A stretch of DNA of 64,000 bases from Pseudomonadota bacterium (GTDB taxonomy: Bacteria > Pseudomonadota > Alphaproteobacteria > Rhizobiales > Devosiaceae): positions 73,149 to 137,148 of the forward strand of contig JAEWBN010000019.1 in assembly GCA_023391095.1 (NCBI GenBank). Direction: 5' to 3'. Every line of letters starts with the position of its first letter. Position 1 is the first letter of the stretch. This document shows positions 42,770-53,026 of the stretch, piece by piece. The notes under the pieces were generated by a model. That model ran no database searches. It was not told the origin of the DNA and saw only the letters and a list, made by a program, of their open reading frames with translations. The position numbers and the translations under genes are program-made.

Positions 42770-43086
42770 CCAAAATTACCTATGTGACTGCCCAGGGCGA
42801 GCGTATCGAAACCGAGGGCGAGAACGGCTCGACCGTGATGGAAACCGCCATCATGAACGCCGTGCCCGGCATTGTCGCCGAATGCGGCGGCGCCTGCACC
42901 TGCGCGACCTGCCACGTCTATATCGACGAAGACTGGCGCGGCACGGTCGGCGGTCCCTCCTCAATGGAAGAGGACATGCTCGACTTTGCCTTCGACGTGA
43001 AGGATGCAAGTCGGCTCAGCTGCCAGATCAAGGTGCGCCCGGAGCTGGATGGCCTGGTCGTGCACGTCCCGACCCGTCAGGGATAG
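42766..43086 (+). CDS. Adrenodoxin-type 2Fe-2S ferredoxin
   Basis: A 106-aa soluble electron carrier. Cluster ligands are ECGGACTCATCHVY (C-x5-C-x2-C, about 39-48) and the late LSCQI (about 84). MEEDMLDFA between them is typical of the vertebrate/ISC-type ferredoxin class. It is coupled by a 4-base overlap to the methyltransferase gene upstream. A second close relative lies at 49240. This copy may serve Fe-S assembly or a monooxygenase, or the sulfur operon that begins 208 bases downstream. Confidence 0.9.
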   Translation: MTKITYVTAQGERIETEGENGSTVMETAIMNAVPGIVAECGGACTCATCHVYIDEDWRGTVGGPSSMEEDMLDFAFDVKDASRLSCQIKVRPELDGLVVHVPTRQG

Positions 43087-43116
43087 TTTTGCCGCGTTGT
43101 CTCAACCGTCGCCTAG

Positions 43117-43136
43117 GGTAGGCAAAATATTCTACC
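43117..43136. promoter_or_regulatory. Inverted repeat upstream of cysG
   Basis: GGTAG-N10-CTACC with an AT-rich centre, followed at 43228-43238 by the palindrome TTGAATTTCAA. Both sit in the 208-base gap before the sulfur-assimilation genes and may bind its regulator; no known consensus was matched. Confidence 0.3.
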
Positions 43137-43294
43137 TCGGGCAGGGGCGCAGATTTATTTGGCGGTGCAGGGGGAAAGCAGCGTGACTTGTTCCACTGCC
43201 GTCCCCTCAAGGGAAATATAAAAGCTATTGAATTTCAAAGTCTTGTTGCGAGAGGGAAGATTGGACTATTTTCCGCCAACTCTCGAACAGGATC

Positions 43295-44668
43295 ATGATG
43301 GGTTCCCTCAACACATTTCCGTTGAGCTACAAGGTTAAGGGCAAGCGTATCATCATCGTCGGTGGCGGCGATGAGGCCCTCAACAAGGTCCGGTTGGTCG
43401 CTAAGACTACTGCTTCGATAGAGATTTACTCCCGCCAGATCGACGTTGACTTCCGCCCTTTCCCCGTCAGCCTCTTCGAACGCGCCGTGCAGGCGGAGGA
43501 TATTGCCGGCGCGGCGCTCGTCTTCGTTGCGGAAGAAGGCCCGGATGCCGAGTTGGCGAAAGTGCAAGCGCGGCAGTCTGGCATTCCGCTCAATGTCGTT
43601 GATGTCCCTGATCAGTGCGATTTCTACACGCCTTCGATCGTGGAGCGTGCGCCGCTGACGGTGGCCATTTCCACTGAGGGCGATGCGCCGGTCCTGGCGC
43701 GGCTGGTGCGCGCACAGATCGAGGCGCTGCTTGCGCCCGGCATCGGAAAAATCGCGAGTCTTGCCGGTGGCTTACGGCACAAGGTTGAGAGCCTGATTCA
43801 TGATGGCGCGGCGCGGCGGCGGTTCTACGAGGACCTGGTGACGCGGCCCGGCATGGATCAGCAATCGGCCGAAACGCTGCTCGACGCCCATGTCGCCAAA
43901 GGTGCGGGGCAGGGCGTGGTCTGGCTGATCGGGGCGGGGCCGGGGTCGGAAGACCTGCTGACCTTGCGCGCCCAACGGCTGCTGCAGCAGGCCGACGTCA
44001 TCGTGCATGATCAGCTGGTCCCAGCGGCCGTTGTGGAAATGGGGCGGCGCGACGCCGAGCAGATCTGTGTTGGCAAGGCGCGTGGCCACCATTCTTTCAG
44101 CCAGGCGCAGATCAATACGCTGATCGTCCGGCTTGCGGGCGAGGGCAAGAAAGTTGCCCGGCTGAAATCCGGCGACCCCATGGTTTTCGGCCGCGCCGGT
44201 GAGGAGATTGCGGCACTGCGTGATGCGGGCATCCAGTACCAGATCGTGCCGGGAGTGAGCGCAGCGCTGGCCGCTGCTGCCGATACGGCGACGCCGGTGA
44301 CGCTACGCCAGGTCTCGAGCGGATTTGTGATGGCCACCGCCCATGGGGCTGACGACAAGGACCTCGCGCACTGGGCGGCGCTGGCCCAATCGGGCCTGAC
44401 GCTGGCGCTTTACATGGGCAAGGCCATTGCGGCGAGCACAGCGCAGCGCCTGATCGCGCATGGCGCGCCAGCCGATCTGCCGGTCGGCATTGTGGTCAAC
44501 GCCGGTCGGTCTGACCGCCAGCCCTACGCCGGCACGCTCTTGAGCCTGTCGCAGGGCGCCGTCGACTTTGCCGACGGGCCCGCCATCATTCTGGTTGGAC
44601 GAGCCGTGGCCGAAGGCGACTGGTCCGGCGCGGCAACTCTGGCCGAACATTCTTTCAAGGTAGCCTGA
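43295..44668 (+). CDS. cysG: Siroheme synthase CysG
   Basis: A 457-aa trifunctional enzyme making siroheme for sulfite reductase. The N-terminal half (1-205) is the precorrin-2 dehydrogenase/ferrochelatase domain with IIIVGGGDEALNKVRL (NAD loop) and the dimer/central region. The C-terminal half is uroporphyrinogen III methyltransferase: VWLIGAGPGSEDLLTLRA (about 209-226), HDQLV, KSGDPMVFGRAGEEI and VPGVSAALAAAA. Two adjacent ATGs begin the frame. It is 3 bases from DUF2849 and heads the cys operon. Confidence 0.93.
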   Translation: MMGSLNTFPLSYKVKGKRIIIVGGGDEALNKVRLVAKTTASIEIYSRQIDVDFRPFPVSLFERAVQAEDIAGAALVFVAEEGPDAELAKVQARQSGIPLNVVDVPDQCDFYTPSIVERAPLTVAISTEGDAPVLARLVRAQIEALLAPGIGKIASLAGGLRHKVESLIHDGAARRRFYEDLVTRPGMDQQSAETLLDAHVAKGAGQGVVWLIGAGPGSEDLLTLRAQRLLQQADVIVHDQLVPAAVVEMGRRDAEQICVGKARGHHSFSQAQINTLIVRLAGEGKKVARLKSGDPMVFGRAGEEIAALRDAGIQYQIVPGVSAALAAAADTATPVTLRQVSSGFVMATAHGADDKDLAHWAALAQSGLTLALYMGKAIAASTAQRLIAHGAPADLPVGIVVNAGRSDRQPYAGTLLSLSQGAVDFADGPAIILVGRAVAEGDWSGAATLAEHSFKVA

Positions 44669-44671
44669 CTT

Positions 44672-44981
44672 ATGGAAATTCTCACCGGCAACGAGCTGAT
44701 CTCCGGCGCCACGGTTTATCTGGATGCCAATGGCGTCTGGGTGGAAGACCTGCAGGCGGCGCGGCTGTTTTCCAAGGACGAGATTGCCGAGCGCGACGCC
44801 GCTCTTGCTGCGACCAAGGCTACGGGCCGGGTGATCAGCCTTGAAATCGAAGAAGTGACGCAGGAAGGCGGCGCCATCGTGCCCAAGCGCCTGCGCGAAC
44901 GCATCAGGGCGGCGGGCCCCACCGCTCCCCTTACTCTCAATGGGCAGGCGTATGATCGCCAGCACTTAGGTGACGACGGGC

Positions 44982-44995
<14 letters not shown>
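44672..44995 (+). CDS. DUF2849 protein
   Basis: A 107-aa small protein of the DUF2849 family, found in alphaproteobacteria almost always just before the sulfite reductase gene. It starts MEILTGNELISGATVYLD and contains VWVEDLQAARLFSKDE. No catalytic motif or membrane segment is visible. It overlaps the cysI gene by 14 bases. Role in sulfite reductase assembly or siroheme delivery is inferred only from its constant position. Confidence 0.85.
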
Positions 44996-46626
<1,631 letters not shown>

Positions 46627-46640
<14 letters not shown>

Positions 46641-47901
46641 ACTCGCCCCTGTGCCGGTTGCCAACGACAAACTGCGCGCGCTGGGCATTCTGGCGCTCAA
46701 TGGCATGTTTGACGAGATGGATGCCGTTGGCGTGCTGCGCTATGCTGTAACCGATGTGTTACCGGGCGATCTGGCGATCGTATCATCCTTTGGGGCGGAC
46801 TCGGCGGTGCTGCTGCACATGGTGGCGCAGGTGGACCCGTCCATGCCCGTCTATTTCCTCGAGACCGGTAAGCATTTTCCCGAGACGCTGGCCTATGTCG
46901 AGATGCTCAAAAAGCAGTTCGGCCTCATCAATGTGCACGCGATCCACCCTGATCCCAATGATGTGCGCCGGTTCGATCCCAATGGCGACCTCTGGGAAAC
47001 GGACCCCGATTCCTGCTGCCATATCCGCAAGACCGAGCCGCTCGAGCCCATCACCGAGCAGTATGGCGGCTGGGTCACGGGTCGGAAGCGCTACCAGACC
47101 AAGGAGCGCGGTGTTCTCCCGCATTTCGAATTGACCTCGGACGACCGCATCAAGGTCAACCCGCTGGCCTATTTCTCCGATGCCGATGTCATCGAATACC
47201 GCCAGAAGCATAACTTGCCCGAGCATCCGCTCTATGCCAAAGGCTACAAGTCCATTGGCTGCGCGCCCTGTACCTCCATCGTTGCCGAGGGCGAGGATCC
47301 GCGCGCCGGACGGTGGCGCGGCCTCAACAAGAAGGAATGCGGCATCCATTACGATTTCAGTGGAGCGATCGCCAATCCGATGAAAGCTGCAAACCGCCAT
47401 ACGCTCTGGAAAGACGGCGCCTTCACCGCGGACCCCTTCAAGGACTGGGAAGAGGGCACCAATCCGGCCGATGCGCGCTATGTGCATGTGCCGCTTCCGG
47501 TGTTCCTGGCGAACCGCGCGGAGTTTCTTGCGAACCCGCATCCCATCGGACTGCTGGTGTCGCCCGGCGAGAAGATCGAGGACGTCGTGGACGACCTCGC
47601 CCGGTTTGCATCGGTTGCGATCCGGTTTCCGTCGTTTACCGACGGGCGGGGCTATTCCACGGCAAGGCTTCTGGTCGAGCGCTTCAGATATGCCGGTGAA
47701 ATCAGGGCTGTAGGCGACGTTCTGCAGGATCAGATTCCGCATATGCGCCGCTGCGGCTTCAATGCGCTGGTAGTAACGCATGAACCCACGCGTCAGGCCT
47801 TGCTCGAAAACCGTTTGCCGGAAATGGCCGTATTCTATCAGCCGGTCGGGGTTACCGAGATCCCGCTTGGCACGCGGCCCTTCCTTCGCCGCGTCTCCTG
47901 A
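46627..47901 (+). CDS. cysH: APS reductase fused to DUF934 (CysH-DUF934)
   Basis: A 424-aa fusion. Residues 1-245 are a CysH reductase: SSFGADS (53-59, nucleotide loop), CC at 130-131, CAPC at 212-215 and KECGIH with the catalytic Cys near 238. The CC plus CxxC set marks the 4Fe-4S APS-reducing type, producing sulfite from adenylylsulfate. Residues about 270-424 match DUF934, a family normally encoded as a separate gene in sulfite-reduction clusters (AIRFPSFTDGRGYS, GDVLQDQIPHMRRCGFNAL). Start at 46627 is fixed by AAGGAGG 6 bases upstream, inside the end of cysI. The frame is intact across the join. Confidence 0.9.
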
Positions 47902-48044
47902 GATAAGTCGAGCGCAATTATCGCCTTTAGGCGAGCCGGGGCCGCTGGTGACAGCGGCGGTTCCCATGAACAGAGCGGGGCAGGCGCCCCAATGGGACCA
48001 ATTCCGGAGCCCGAGCGGTTCCGGTTTCGAATGGACTTTGGAAA

Positions 48045-49070
48045 ATGAGCACTGAGATCACCACCGATGTCGTTGTCATTGGCGCGGGCCCCTGCGGGCT
48101 GTTCGCTGCCTTCGAACTCGGGCTGCTCGACATCAAATGCCACTTCATCGATATCCTGGACCGTCCCGGCGGCCAGTGTGCCGAACTTTATCCGGAAAAG
48201 CCGATCTATGACATTCCGGGCTTTCCTGTTGTCACCGGCCAGCAGCTGACCGACAACCTGATGGCGCAGATTGCGCCGTTTTCGCCGGAATTCCATTTTT
48301 CGCGCATGGTCAATTCCATCGAGAAGCTGGACGACGGCTCGTTCAAGCTGCAGACCGATGCTGACGAAACCTTTTTCACCAAGGTCGTGGTCATCGCGGC
48401 CGGCGGCGGCTCGTTCCAGCCCAAGCGCCCCCCCGTGGACGGCATCGAGCAGTACGAGAACAAGTCGGTGTTCTATGCCGTGCGCCGGATCGAGGATTTC
48501 CGCGGTGAGGATGTGGTCATTGTCGGTGGTGGCGACTCGGCGCTCGACTGGACGCTGAACCTGGCGCCCATCGTGCGCACCCTGACGCTGGTTCACCGCC
48601 GCGATGCGTTCAAGGCGGCGCCGGCTTCGGTCAACAAGATGAAAGAGCTTGTGGCCGAGGGTAAGGTCAACTTCCAACTGGGCCAGATTGCCAAGCTGGA
48701 CGGCGAGAATGGCCAGATCAACCACGTGCATCTGACGACCGATGCCGGCGATCTGTCGATCCCCGCCACGCGCCTTCTGCCCTTCTTCGGCCTAACCATG
48801 AAGCTTGGCCCAGTGGCAGACTGGGGTCTTGAACTCAACGACAACACCATCGTCGTTGACACCGAGAAGTTCGAAACCTCGGTGCCGGGCATCTTCGCCA
48901 TCGGCGACATCAACTCCTATCCCGGTAAGCTCAAGCTCATCCTTTCCGGCTTCCACGAAGCGGCGCTAATGGCGCAAGCGGCCAAGGCCATCGTGTCGCC
49001 CGGCGAGCGGGTTGTGTTCCAGTACACGACCAGCTCGACCAAGCTGCAGAAGAAGCTGGGCGTGGCGTAG
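48045..49070 (+). CDS. fpr: Ferredoxin--NADP reductase, thioredoxin-reductase-like (Fpr type 2)
   Basis: A 341-aa FAD enzyme shuttling electrons between NADPH and ferredoxin. Loops: VVIGAGPCGLFAAFELG (FAD, about 9-25), RPGGQCAELYPEKPIYDIPG (about 40-59), VVIVGGGDSALDW (NADPH, about 156-168) and FAIGDINSYPGKLKLILSGF (FAD ribityl). It lacks the redox CxxC of thioredoxin reductase, which identifies the FNR subclass. Context (cysI upstream, ferredoxin downstream) suggests it powers sulfite reductase. Confidence 0.92.
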   Translation: MSTEITTDVVVIGAGPCGLFAAFELGLLDIKCHFIDILDRPGGQCAELYPEKPIYDIPGFPVVTGQQLTDNLMAQIAPFSPEFHFSRMVNSIEKLDDGSFKLQTDADETFFTKVVVIAAGGGSFQPKRPPVDGIEQYENKSVFYAVRRIEDFRGEDVVIVGGGDSALDWTLNLAPIVRTLTLVHRRDAFKAAPASVNKMKELVAEGKVNFQLGQIAKLDGENGQINHVHLTTDAGDLSIPATRLLPFFGLTMKLGPVADWGLELNDNTIVVDTEKFETSVPGIFAIGDINSYPGKLKLILSGFHEAALMAQAAKAIVSPGERVVFQYTTSSTKLQKKLGVA

Positions 49071-49089
49071 GCTCGACCACAACCACGGT

Positions 49090-49156
49090 GTCATCCCCGC
49101 GAAAACGGGGATCTCCGTTTCTTTCAAACAGGGATTCCCCCTTTCGCGGGAATGAC
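49090..49156. repeat. Intergenic inverted repeat, copy 2 (double)
   Basis: Two facing palindromic arms: GTCATCCCCGCGAAAACGGG and onwards from 49090, and its near-complement ending GCGGGAATGAC at 49156. Each arm also folds on itself. It resembles the repeat at 7274-7314 and lies between fpr and the ferredoxin gene. Confidence 0.6.
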
Positions 49157-49239
49157 CTGGTGAATGGGCTGACGCGTGGCGACACTTGCGCTGACCGCCC
49201 ATTGGGCGCTAAGCACGCCCCGCTGTTGAGGAGCGCCGC

Positions 49240-49560
49240 ATGAAGATCATCGTTACGGACCAGGCAGGCGACGTGCACGAGCTCGAAGGGCTTGACGGCT
49301 GGCGCGTCATGGAAGTGATCCGCGACTGGGGCCTCAACATCAAGGCCGAGTGCGGCGGGGCACTCAGTTGCGCCACGTGCCATTGCTACGTCGATAGTGA
49401 GTGGCTGGATGCCGTCGGTGCACCGAGCGATGAAGAAGAGGACATGCTGGATAGCGTGGGAGACGTGAAGTCGAATTCACGCCTCTCCTGTCAGATCCTT
49501 TGCTCCGACGACCTCGACGGGCTCAAGCTGACGCTGGCTCCGAGCGCGGCGAAAGACTGA
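49240..49560 (+). CDS. Adrenodoxin-type 2Fe-2S ferredoxin
   Basis: A 106-aa ferredoxin. Ligands: ECGGALSCATCHCY (C-x5-C-x2-C, about 38-47) and LSCQI (about 83); EEEDMLDSVGDVKSNSR lies between. The N-terminus KIIVTDQAGDVHELEG is the expected beta-grasp. It is about 170 bases downstream of fpr with a palindromic repeat between. Likely partner of Fpr and electron donor to the sulfite/APS reductases, an inference from position; it is a paralogue of the ferredoxin at 42766. Confidence 0.9.
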   Translation: MKIIVTDQAGDVHELEGLDGWRVMEVIRDWGLNIKAECGGALSCATCHCYVDSEWLDAVGAPSDEEEDMLDSVGDVKSNSRLSCQILCSDDLDGLKLTLAPSAAKD

Positions 49561-49644
49561 GCGCTTTGCATTTGTCGAAGCATTAATACCTATGCGCGAT
49601 GGTGGGGGATATTTCCCGCTGCCTCAGTAACATAGGTTATTTTT

Positions 49645-50400
49645 ATGCCCTCATCTTGCGAGGCCTGCCGGTCTGGTGAAGATTTTCCAGTGCCCTTCAC
49701 CATGGCGTTCCAGCCGATACTTGATGTGGTGGAGGATCGTATCTGGGGCTATGAGGCGCTGGTTCGCGGCACGGACGGCGGCGGAGCCGCATCGGTTCTT
49801 TCGGCTGTAACCGATGCCAATCGCTACGTTTTCGACCAGGCCTGTCGCGTCAAGGCCATTGAGCTGGCGGGCGCAGGGGCGCTGGAGCCGGGCACGCGGC
49901 TTTCCATCAATTTCATGCCCAATGCAGTCTATGAGCCGCGCGCCTGTATCCGGGCCACGCTGGGGGCGGCTGCCCGCACGGGCTTTGATCCCAAGCGGCT
50001 GATGTTCGAATTCACCGAGAACGAGCGCATGTCCGATGCAGGGCATGTGGCAAACATTGTCAGCGAATACCGTCGCATGGGCTTTACCACCGCCCTCGAT
50101 GACTTCGGCGCCGGCTTTGCAGGCCTGGGCCTGCTCGCAAAGTTCCAGCCCGACCTCATCAAGATCGATATGGACCTGTTGCGGGGCATCGACGGCTCGC
50201 CGGCCCGGCAGGCCATCGTCACTGGCATTGTGGGCATTGCCGGGTCGCTGGGTATCACCGTGTTGGCGGAAGGCGTCGAAACGGCGGCTGAGCTCAGTTG
50301 CCTGCGGAGTGCAGGCATTGCCCTGTTCCAGGGTTACTTCTTTGCTCGCCCGCAGGTGGAAACCTTCCAGAGCATGGGAGACTTGCGGGCCGCGGCATAG
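49645..50400 (+). CDS. EAL-domain protein (cyclic-di-GMP phosphodiesterase family)
   Basis: A 251-aa stand-alone EAL domain. EAL at 37-39 (YEALVRG), NFMPNAVYEP, FEFTENERM, LDDFGAGFAGLGLL (loop 6 DDFG), KIDMDLLRGI, EGVET and QGYFFARP are all present, so catalysis of c-di-GMP hydrolysis is plausible. It lacks GGDEF and transmembrane parts. The N-terminus has CEAC, possibly metal or redox. Resembles the EAL part of BLUF photoreceptors, but no BLUF domain is present. Signalling input unknown. Confidence 0.85.
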   Translation: MPSSCEACRSGEDFPVPFTMAFQPILDVVEDRIWGYEALVRGTDGGGAASVLSAVTDANRYVFDQACRVKAIELAGAGALEPGTRLSINFMPNAVYEPRACIRATLGAAARTGFDPKRLMFEFTENERMSDAGHVANIVSEYRRMGFTTALDDFGAGFAGLGLLAKFQPDLIKIDMDLLRGIDGSPARQAIVTGIVGIAGSLGITVLAEGVETAAELSCLRSAGIALFQGYFFARPQVETFQSMGDLRAAA

Positions 50401-50403
50401 GCC

Positions 50404-51420
50404 TCAGGCGGACTTGCCGGCGTCCTGCGTAACCTTGACGAGTTCGGGAATGAAGTCGCGGACCATGGGCTGGTGCAGGGCTTCGAAGGGCAGGGGGCGG
50501 ACGACGCGCATTGCGGCTATGCCGACGCGCACTGTCATAAGACCGTTGACCACGCCTTCGCCCAGCCGGGCAGAGAGCTTTGCAGCAAGACCCTGACCCA
50601 CGAGCTGCTCAACCACGCCGTCGGTGAGCACCAGGCCTCCTGTGACGGCCAGATGCGCCAGGACGGAGCCGGAGAGCCGGACGAAGCCAAAAAAGCCTGG
50701 GCGGGCTCCGTAGAGGGCCGCGATCGCGCCTGCAAGGCGTATGCTCTCATATATGACGAAGGCGATGTCGATGAGCGCCCGGGGCGACACGGCGGTGACG
50801 AGGGCAACGCGGCGGGCGGACGCCGCGGTCAGGGCCTTGGCCCGCGCATCAAGCGGCGCCATGAGGCTACGCTCGGCCAGCGTGATAACCTCGTGGCCAT
50901 CGAAGAGGTTTGGCAGATGCCTGTTGACCTCGTCACGGGAGCGGGCGAGGTCCGCCCGGCCGGCATAAACGCTGTTGAGATGGTCCACGACGGCTCCGGC
51001 GCGCTTGCGGTCATTGTCTGCCACGGCGCGGGCGGCGTCCGCCTTGAGGGCGTCGAGGACGCGCAGGCGCCGGAGGGCGAAGGCTTCGCGCAGGATGAGC
51101 GCGACGATGGCGACAAGGAATGCGCCGAGCACGCCAAGGCCGACATAGCCGAGGTACTCGTTGGTCTCGAAGAGGTCGCGGACCAGGCGGTCGGCGGCAA
51201 GGCCGAGCCCAGCCGAGACGAGGATGCCGCCCGTGGTCCAGGCGAGGCGCCCGACCCATCCCATGCGACGAGGCGGTGGCGTTACGAGTTCGGGGTCGAT
51301 CTGGGGTTCGAATGAGGTTTCGACGATTTCGGCGCGATCGGCGGCGAAAGCGCGGGGCGTGCGGACGGCTTCGGTCTCATCCGGCTGGCGGGACAGGGTG
51401 TGGGCAACGGGGCGTTTCAT
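50404..51420 (-). CDS. YcjF/TIGR01620-family membrane protein
   Basis: A 338-aa protein with two transmembrane helices near residues 57-75 and 90-112, then a long helical DUF697-like region (SPRALIDIAFVIYESIRLAG, RLSGSVLAHLAVTGGLVLTDG). TIGR01620 members are paired with YcjX-type ATPases; in E. coli both belong to the phage shock regulon, but no psp genes are here. Start ATG overlaps the ycjX stop by 4 bases, so the two form one coupled unit. Confidence 0.82.
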   Translation of the reverse strand: MKRPVAHTLSRQPDETEAVRTPRAFAADRAEIVETSFEPQIDPELVTPPPRRMGWVGRLAWTTGGILVSAGLGLAADRLVRDLFETNEYLGYVGLGVLGAFLVAIVALILREAFALRRLRVLDALKADAARAVADNDRKRAGAVVDHLNSVYAGRADLARSRDEVNRHLPNLFDGHEVITLAERSLMAPLDARAKALTAASARRVALVTAVSPRALIDIAFVIYESIRLAGAIAALYGARPGFFGFVRLSGSVLAHLAVTGGLVLTDGVVEQLVGQGLAAKLSARLGEGVVNGLMTVRVGIAAMRVVRPLPFEALHQPMVRDFIPELVKVTQDAGKSA

Positions 51421-52865
51421 GCCATCCAGTCTCCGATGAGATAGTCGAGTGCACGATCCAGCCGGATATGGGGCAGGACCGGATCGCCGGCGGCGTTGCG
51501 CTCCAGCCGCTGCGGTGGCGTGAAGCGCAGGAAGTTGAGCGCAACCGGCTGGCCATTCTCGAACAATGAATCCGGACGCTCTGGTAAGTCGCCGGGAAAC
51601 AAGGCGATTTCGGTCCGGCCGTCATAGGTGGTGCCGTCGAGCACTTCGCCCTGCATGGGTGTGCCGATCAGCGTTGGCAGGGTTTCTCCGCCCTCGCGGA
51701 TCGTGCCCTCGCTGGTGGCGCGGATGCCGGCCATGGCGATGGAGCGGGTCTCGGTGCCGGCAAAGCGGGCGCGTTTGGCGGCGCTGGCGACCAGGCGATT
51801 GAGAATGGCCTCGAGCCGGTCGTGGCTGGTGTGATGGACGTGATCGGCCTTGGTCGCGGCAAAGAGGATACGGTCGATGCGGCGGGTGAAGGGGCGCAGC
51901 AGGGGATTGGCTTCACCCTGCCGGAAACAGGACAGAACCGAGGTCAGTGCTGTTTCGAGATCGCTTACGGCGGCAGCCCCGGCATTGAGGGCGCGCAAGG
52001 TGTCGACCAGCACCACCTGACGGTCGAGCCGCGCGAAGTGGTCACGGAAGAAGGCGCGCACAATCCTGTCCTTGTAGGCCTCGTAACGGCCTTCAAACAT
52101 GCGATAGAGGCTGGAATTGCGATGGGTCGCGGGCTTGGGCAGCGGTGCGAAGGTCAGCGCCGGCGAGCCTTCGAGATCACCGGGCAGCAGGAACCGGCCC
52201 GGGGGCAGGGTTGAGAGAGCTCCGTGCTCGCGGGACCGGCGCAGATAGGTGGTGAAGGCTGCGGCGAGACGTTCCGCGTCGGCGTCGCTGGCTTCCTTGC
52301 TGACATCGGTGCTGTCGAGCTCGCGCAGGAATTCGGTCGCCTCGTCGGCATGGCCCGGCTGGCGGGCGCGCTCGAGCGCTTCGGCGCTCCACTCGGCAAA
52401 GCTGAGGCCGAGGAGGGGCAGGTCGAGCAGCCATTCGCCGGGATAGTCGACAATGTCGAGATTGAGCGTGGCCGGGCCCCGCATGCCTGACCACCATTTG
52501 GCAGACTGGAATTTGAGCACGATGCGCAGCTGGGAAATCCGGCGCGTGCCTTCCGGCCAGGTGGGCGGATTGGCGGTAAGCGCTGCCATGTGCTGCTCAT
52601 AGGCAAAGCGGGGAATGGTCGCGTCCGGATATTCAGCGAGTTTTGCTCCGATAAAGCGACCTTCAGCCAAAGGCGAAAACCCCGGGAGGCGGCCTTGCGT
52701 CAGCAGGTTGTGCACCAGCGCCGTGATGAAGATGGTCTTGCCGGCACGGCTAAGGCCAGTGACGCCCAGTCTCAGGGTCGGCGTAAAGACGCCGGTCGCG
52801 CTGTCGGCAAGGTTAGACAGGGCAATGCCCAGTTCGTCGGTAATCGTGGTCGGCGGCTGGGGCAA
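51417..52865 (-). CDS. YcjX-family P-loop GTPase/ATPase
   Basis: A 482-aa predicted nucleotide-binding protein of the DUF463/YcjX family. Walker A GLSRAGKTIFITALVHNLL is near residue 37; LDIVDYPGEWLLDLPLLGLS (about 140) and VVLVDTLRALNAG follow, and FAATKADHVHH resembles the NKxD region. The frame extends 24 codons further upstream, but TTG at 52865 has GAGGGA 7 bases upstream and gives the typical length. Membrane stress or envelope function is known for relatives only by association. Confidence 0.83.
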   Translation of the reverse strand: MPQPPTTITDELGIALSNLADSATGVFTPTLRLGVTGLSRAGKTIFITALVHNLLTQGRLPGFSPLAEGRFIGAKLAEYPDATIPRFAYEQHMAALTANPPTWPEGTRRISQLRIVLKFQSAKWWSGMRGPATLNLDIVDYPGEWLLDLPLLGLSFAEWSAEALERARQPGHADEATEFLRELDSTDVSKEASDADAERLAAAFTTYLRRSREHGALSTLPPGRFLLPGDLEGSPALTFAPLPKPATHRNSSLYRMFEGRYEAYKDRIVRAFFRDHFARLDRQVVLVDTLRALNAGAAAVSDLETALTSVLSCFRQGEANPLLRPFTRRIDRILFAATKADHVHHTSHDRLEAILNRLVASAAKRARFAGTETRSIAMAGIRATSEGTIREGGETLPTLIGTPMQGEVLDGTTYDGRTEIALFPGDLPERPDSLFENGQPVALNFLRFTPPQRLERNAAGDPVLPHIRLDRALDYLIGDWMA

Positions 52866-52926
52866 GGCTAAATCCCTCGTGTTCCTGCAAGGTAGGACTT
52901 GCACCGGCCAATGCAAGGGCGGGGCG

Positions 52927-52944
52927 GCGTCATGCAAATGTCAT
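52927..52944 (+). promoter_or_regulatory. PHO-box-like tandem repeat before phoX
   Basis: GCGTCATGCAAATGTCAT contains two GTCAT half-sites at exactly 11-base spacing, as in PhoB-binding boxes built from CTGTCAT repeats. It is about 80 bases before the phoX start, which fits phosphate-starvation control. Confidence 0.5.
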
Positions 52945-53026
52945 CGCTTTGTTGCGGGCGCGTCAAATGGGCGACCTATGCCCTCGCGTGTCCGCGCCAT
53001 TGGCGCCGCTGTTGAGGAGCAATCCG

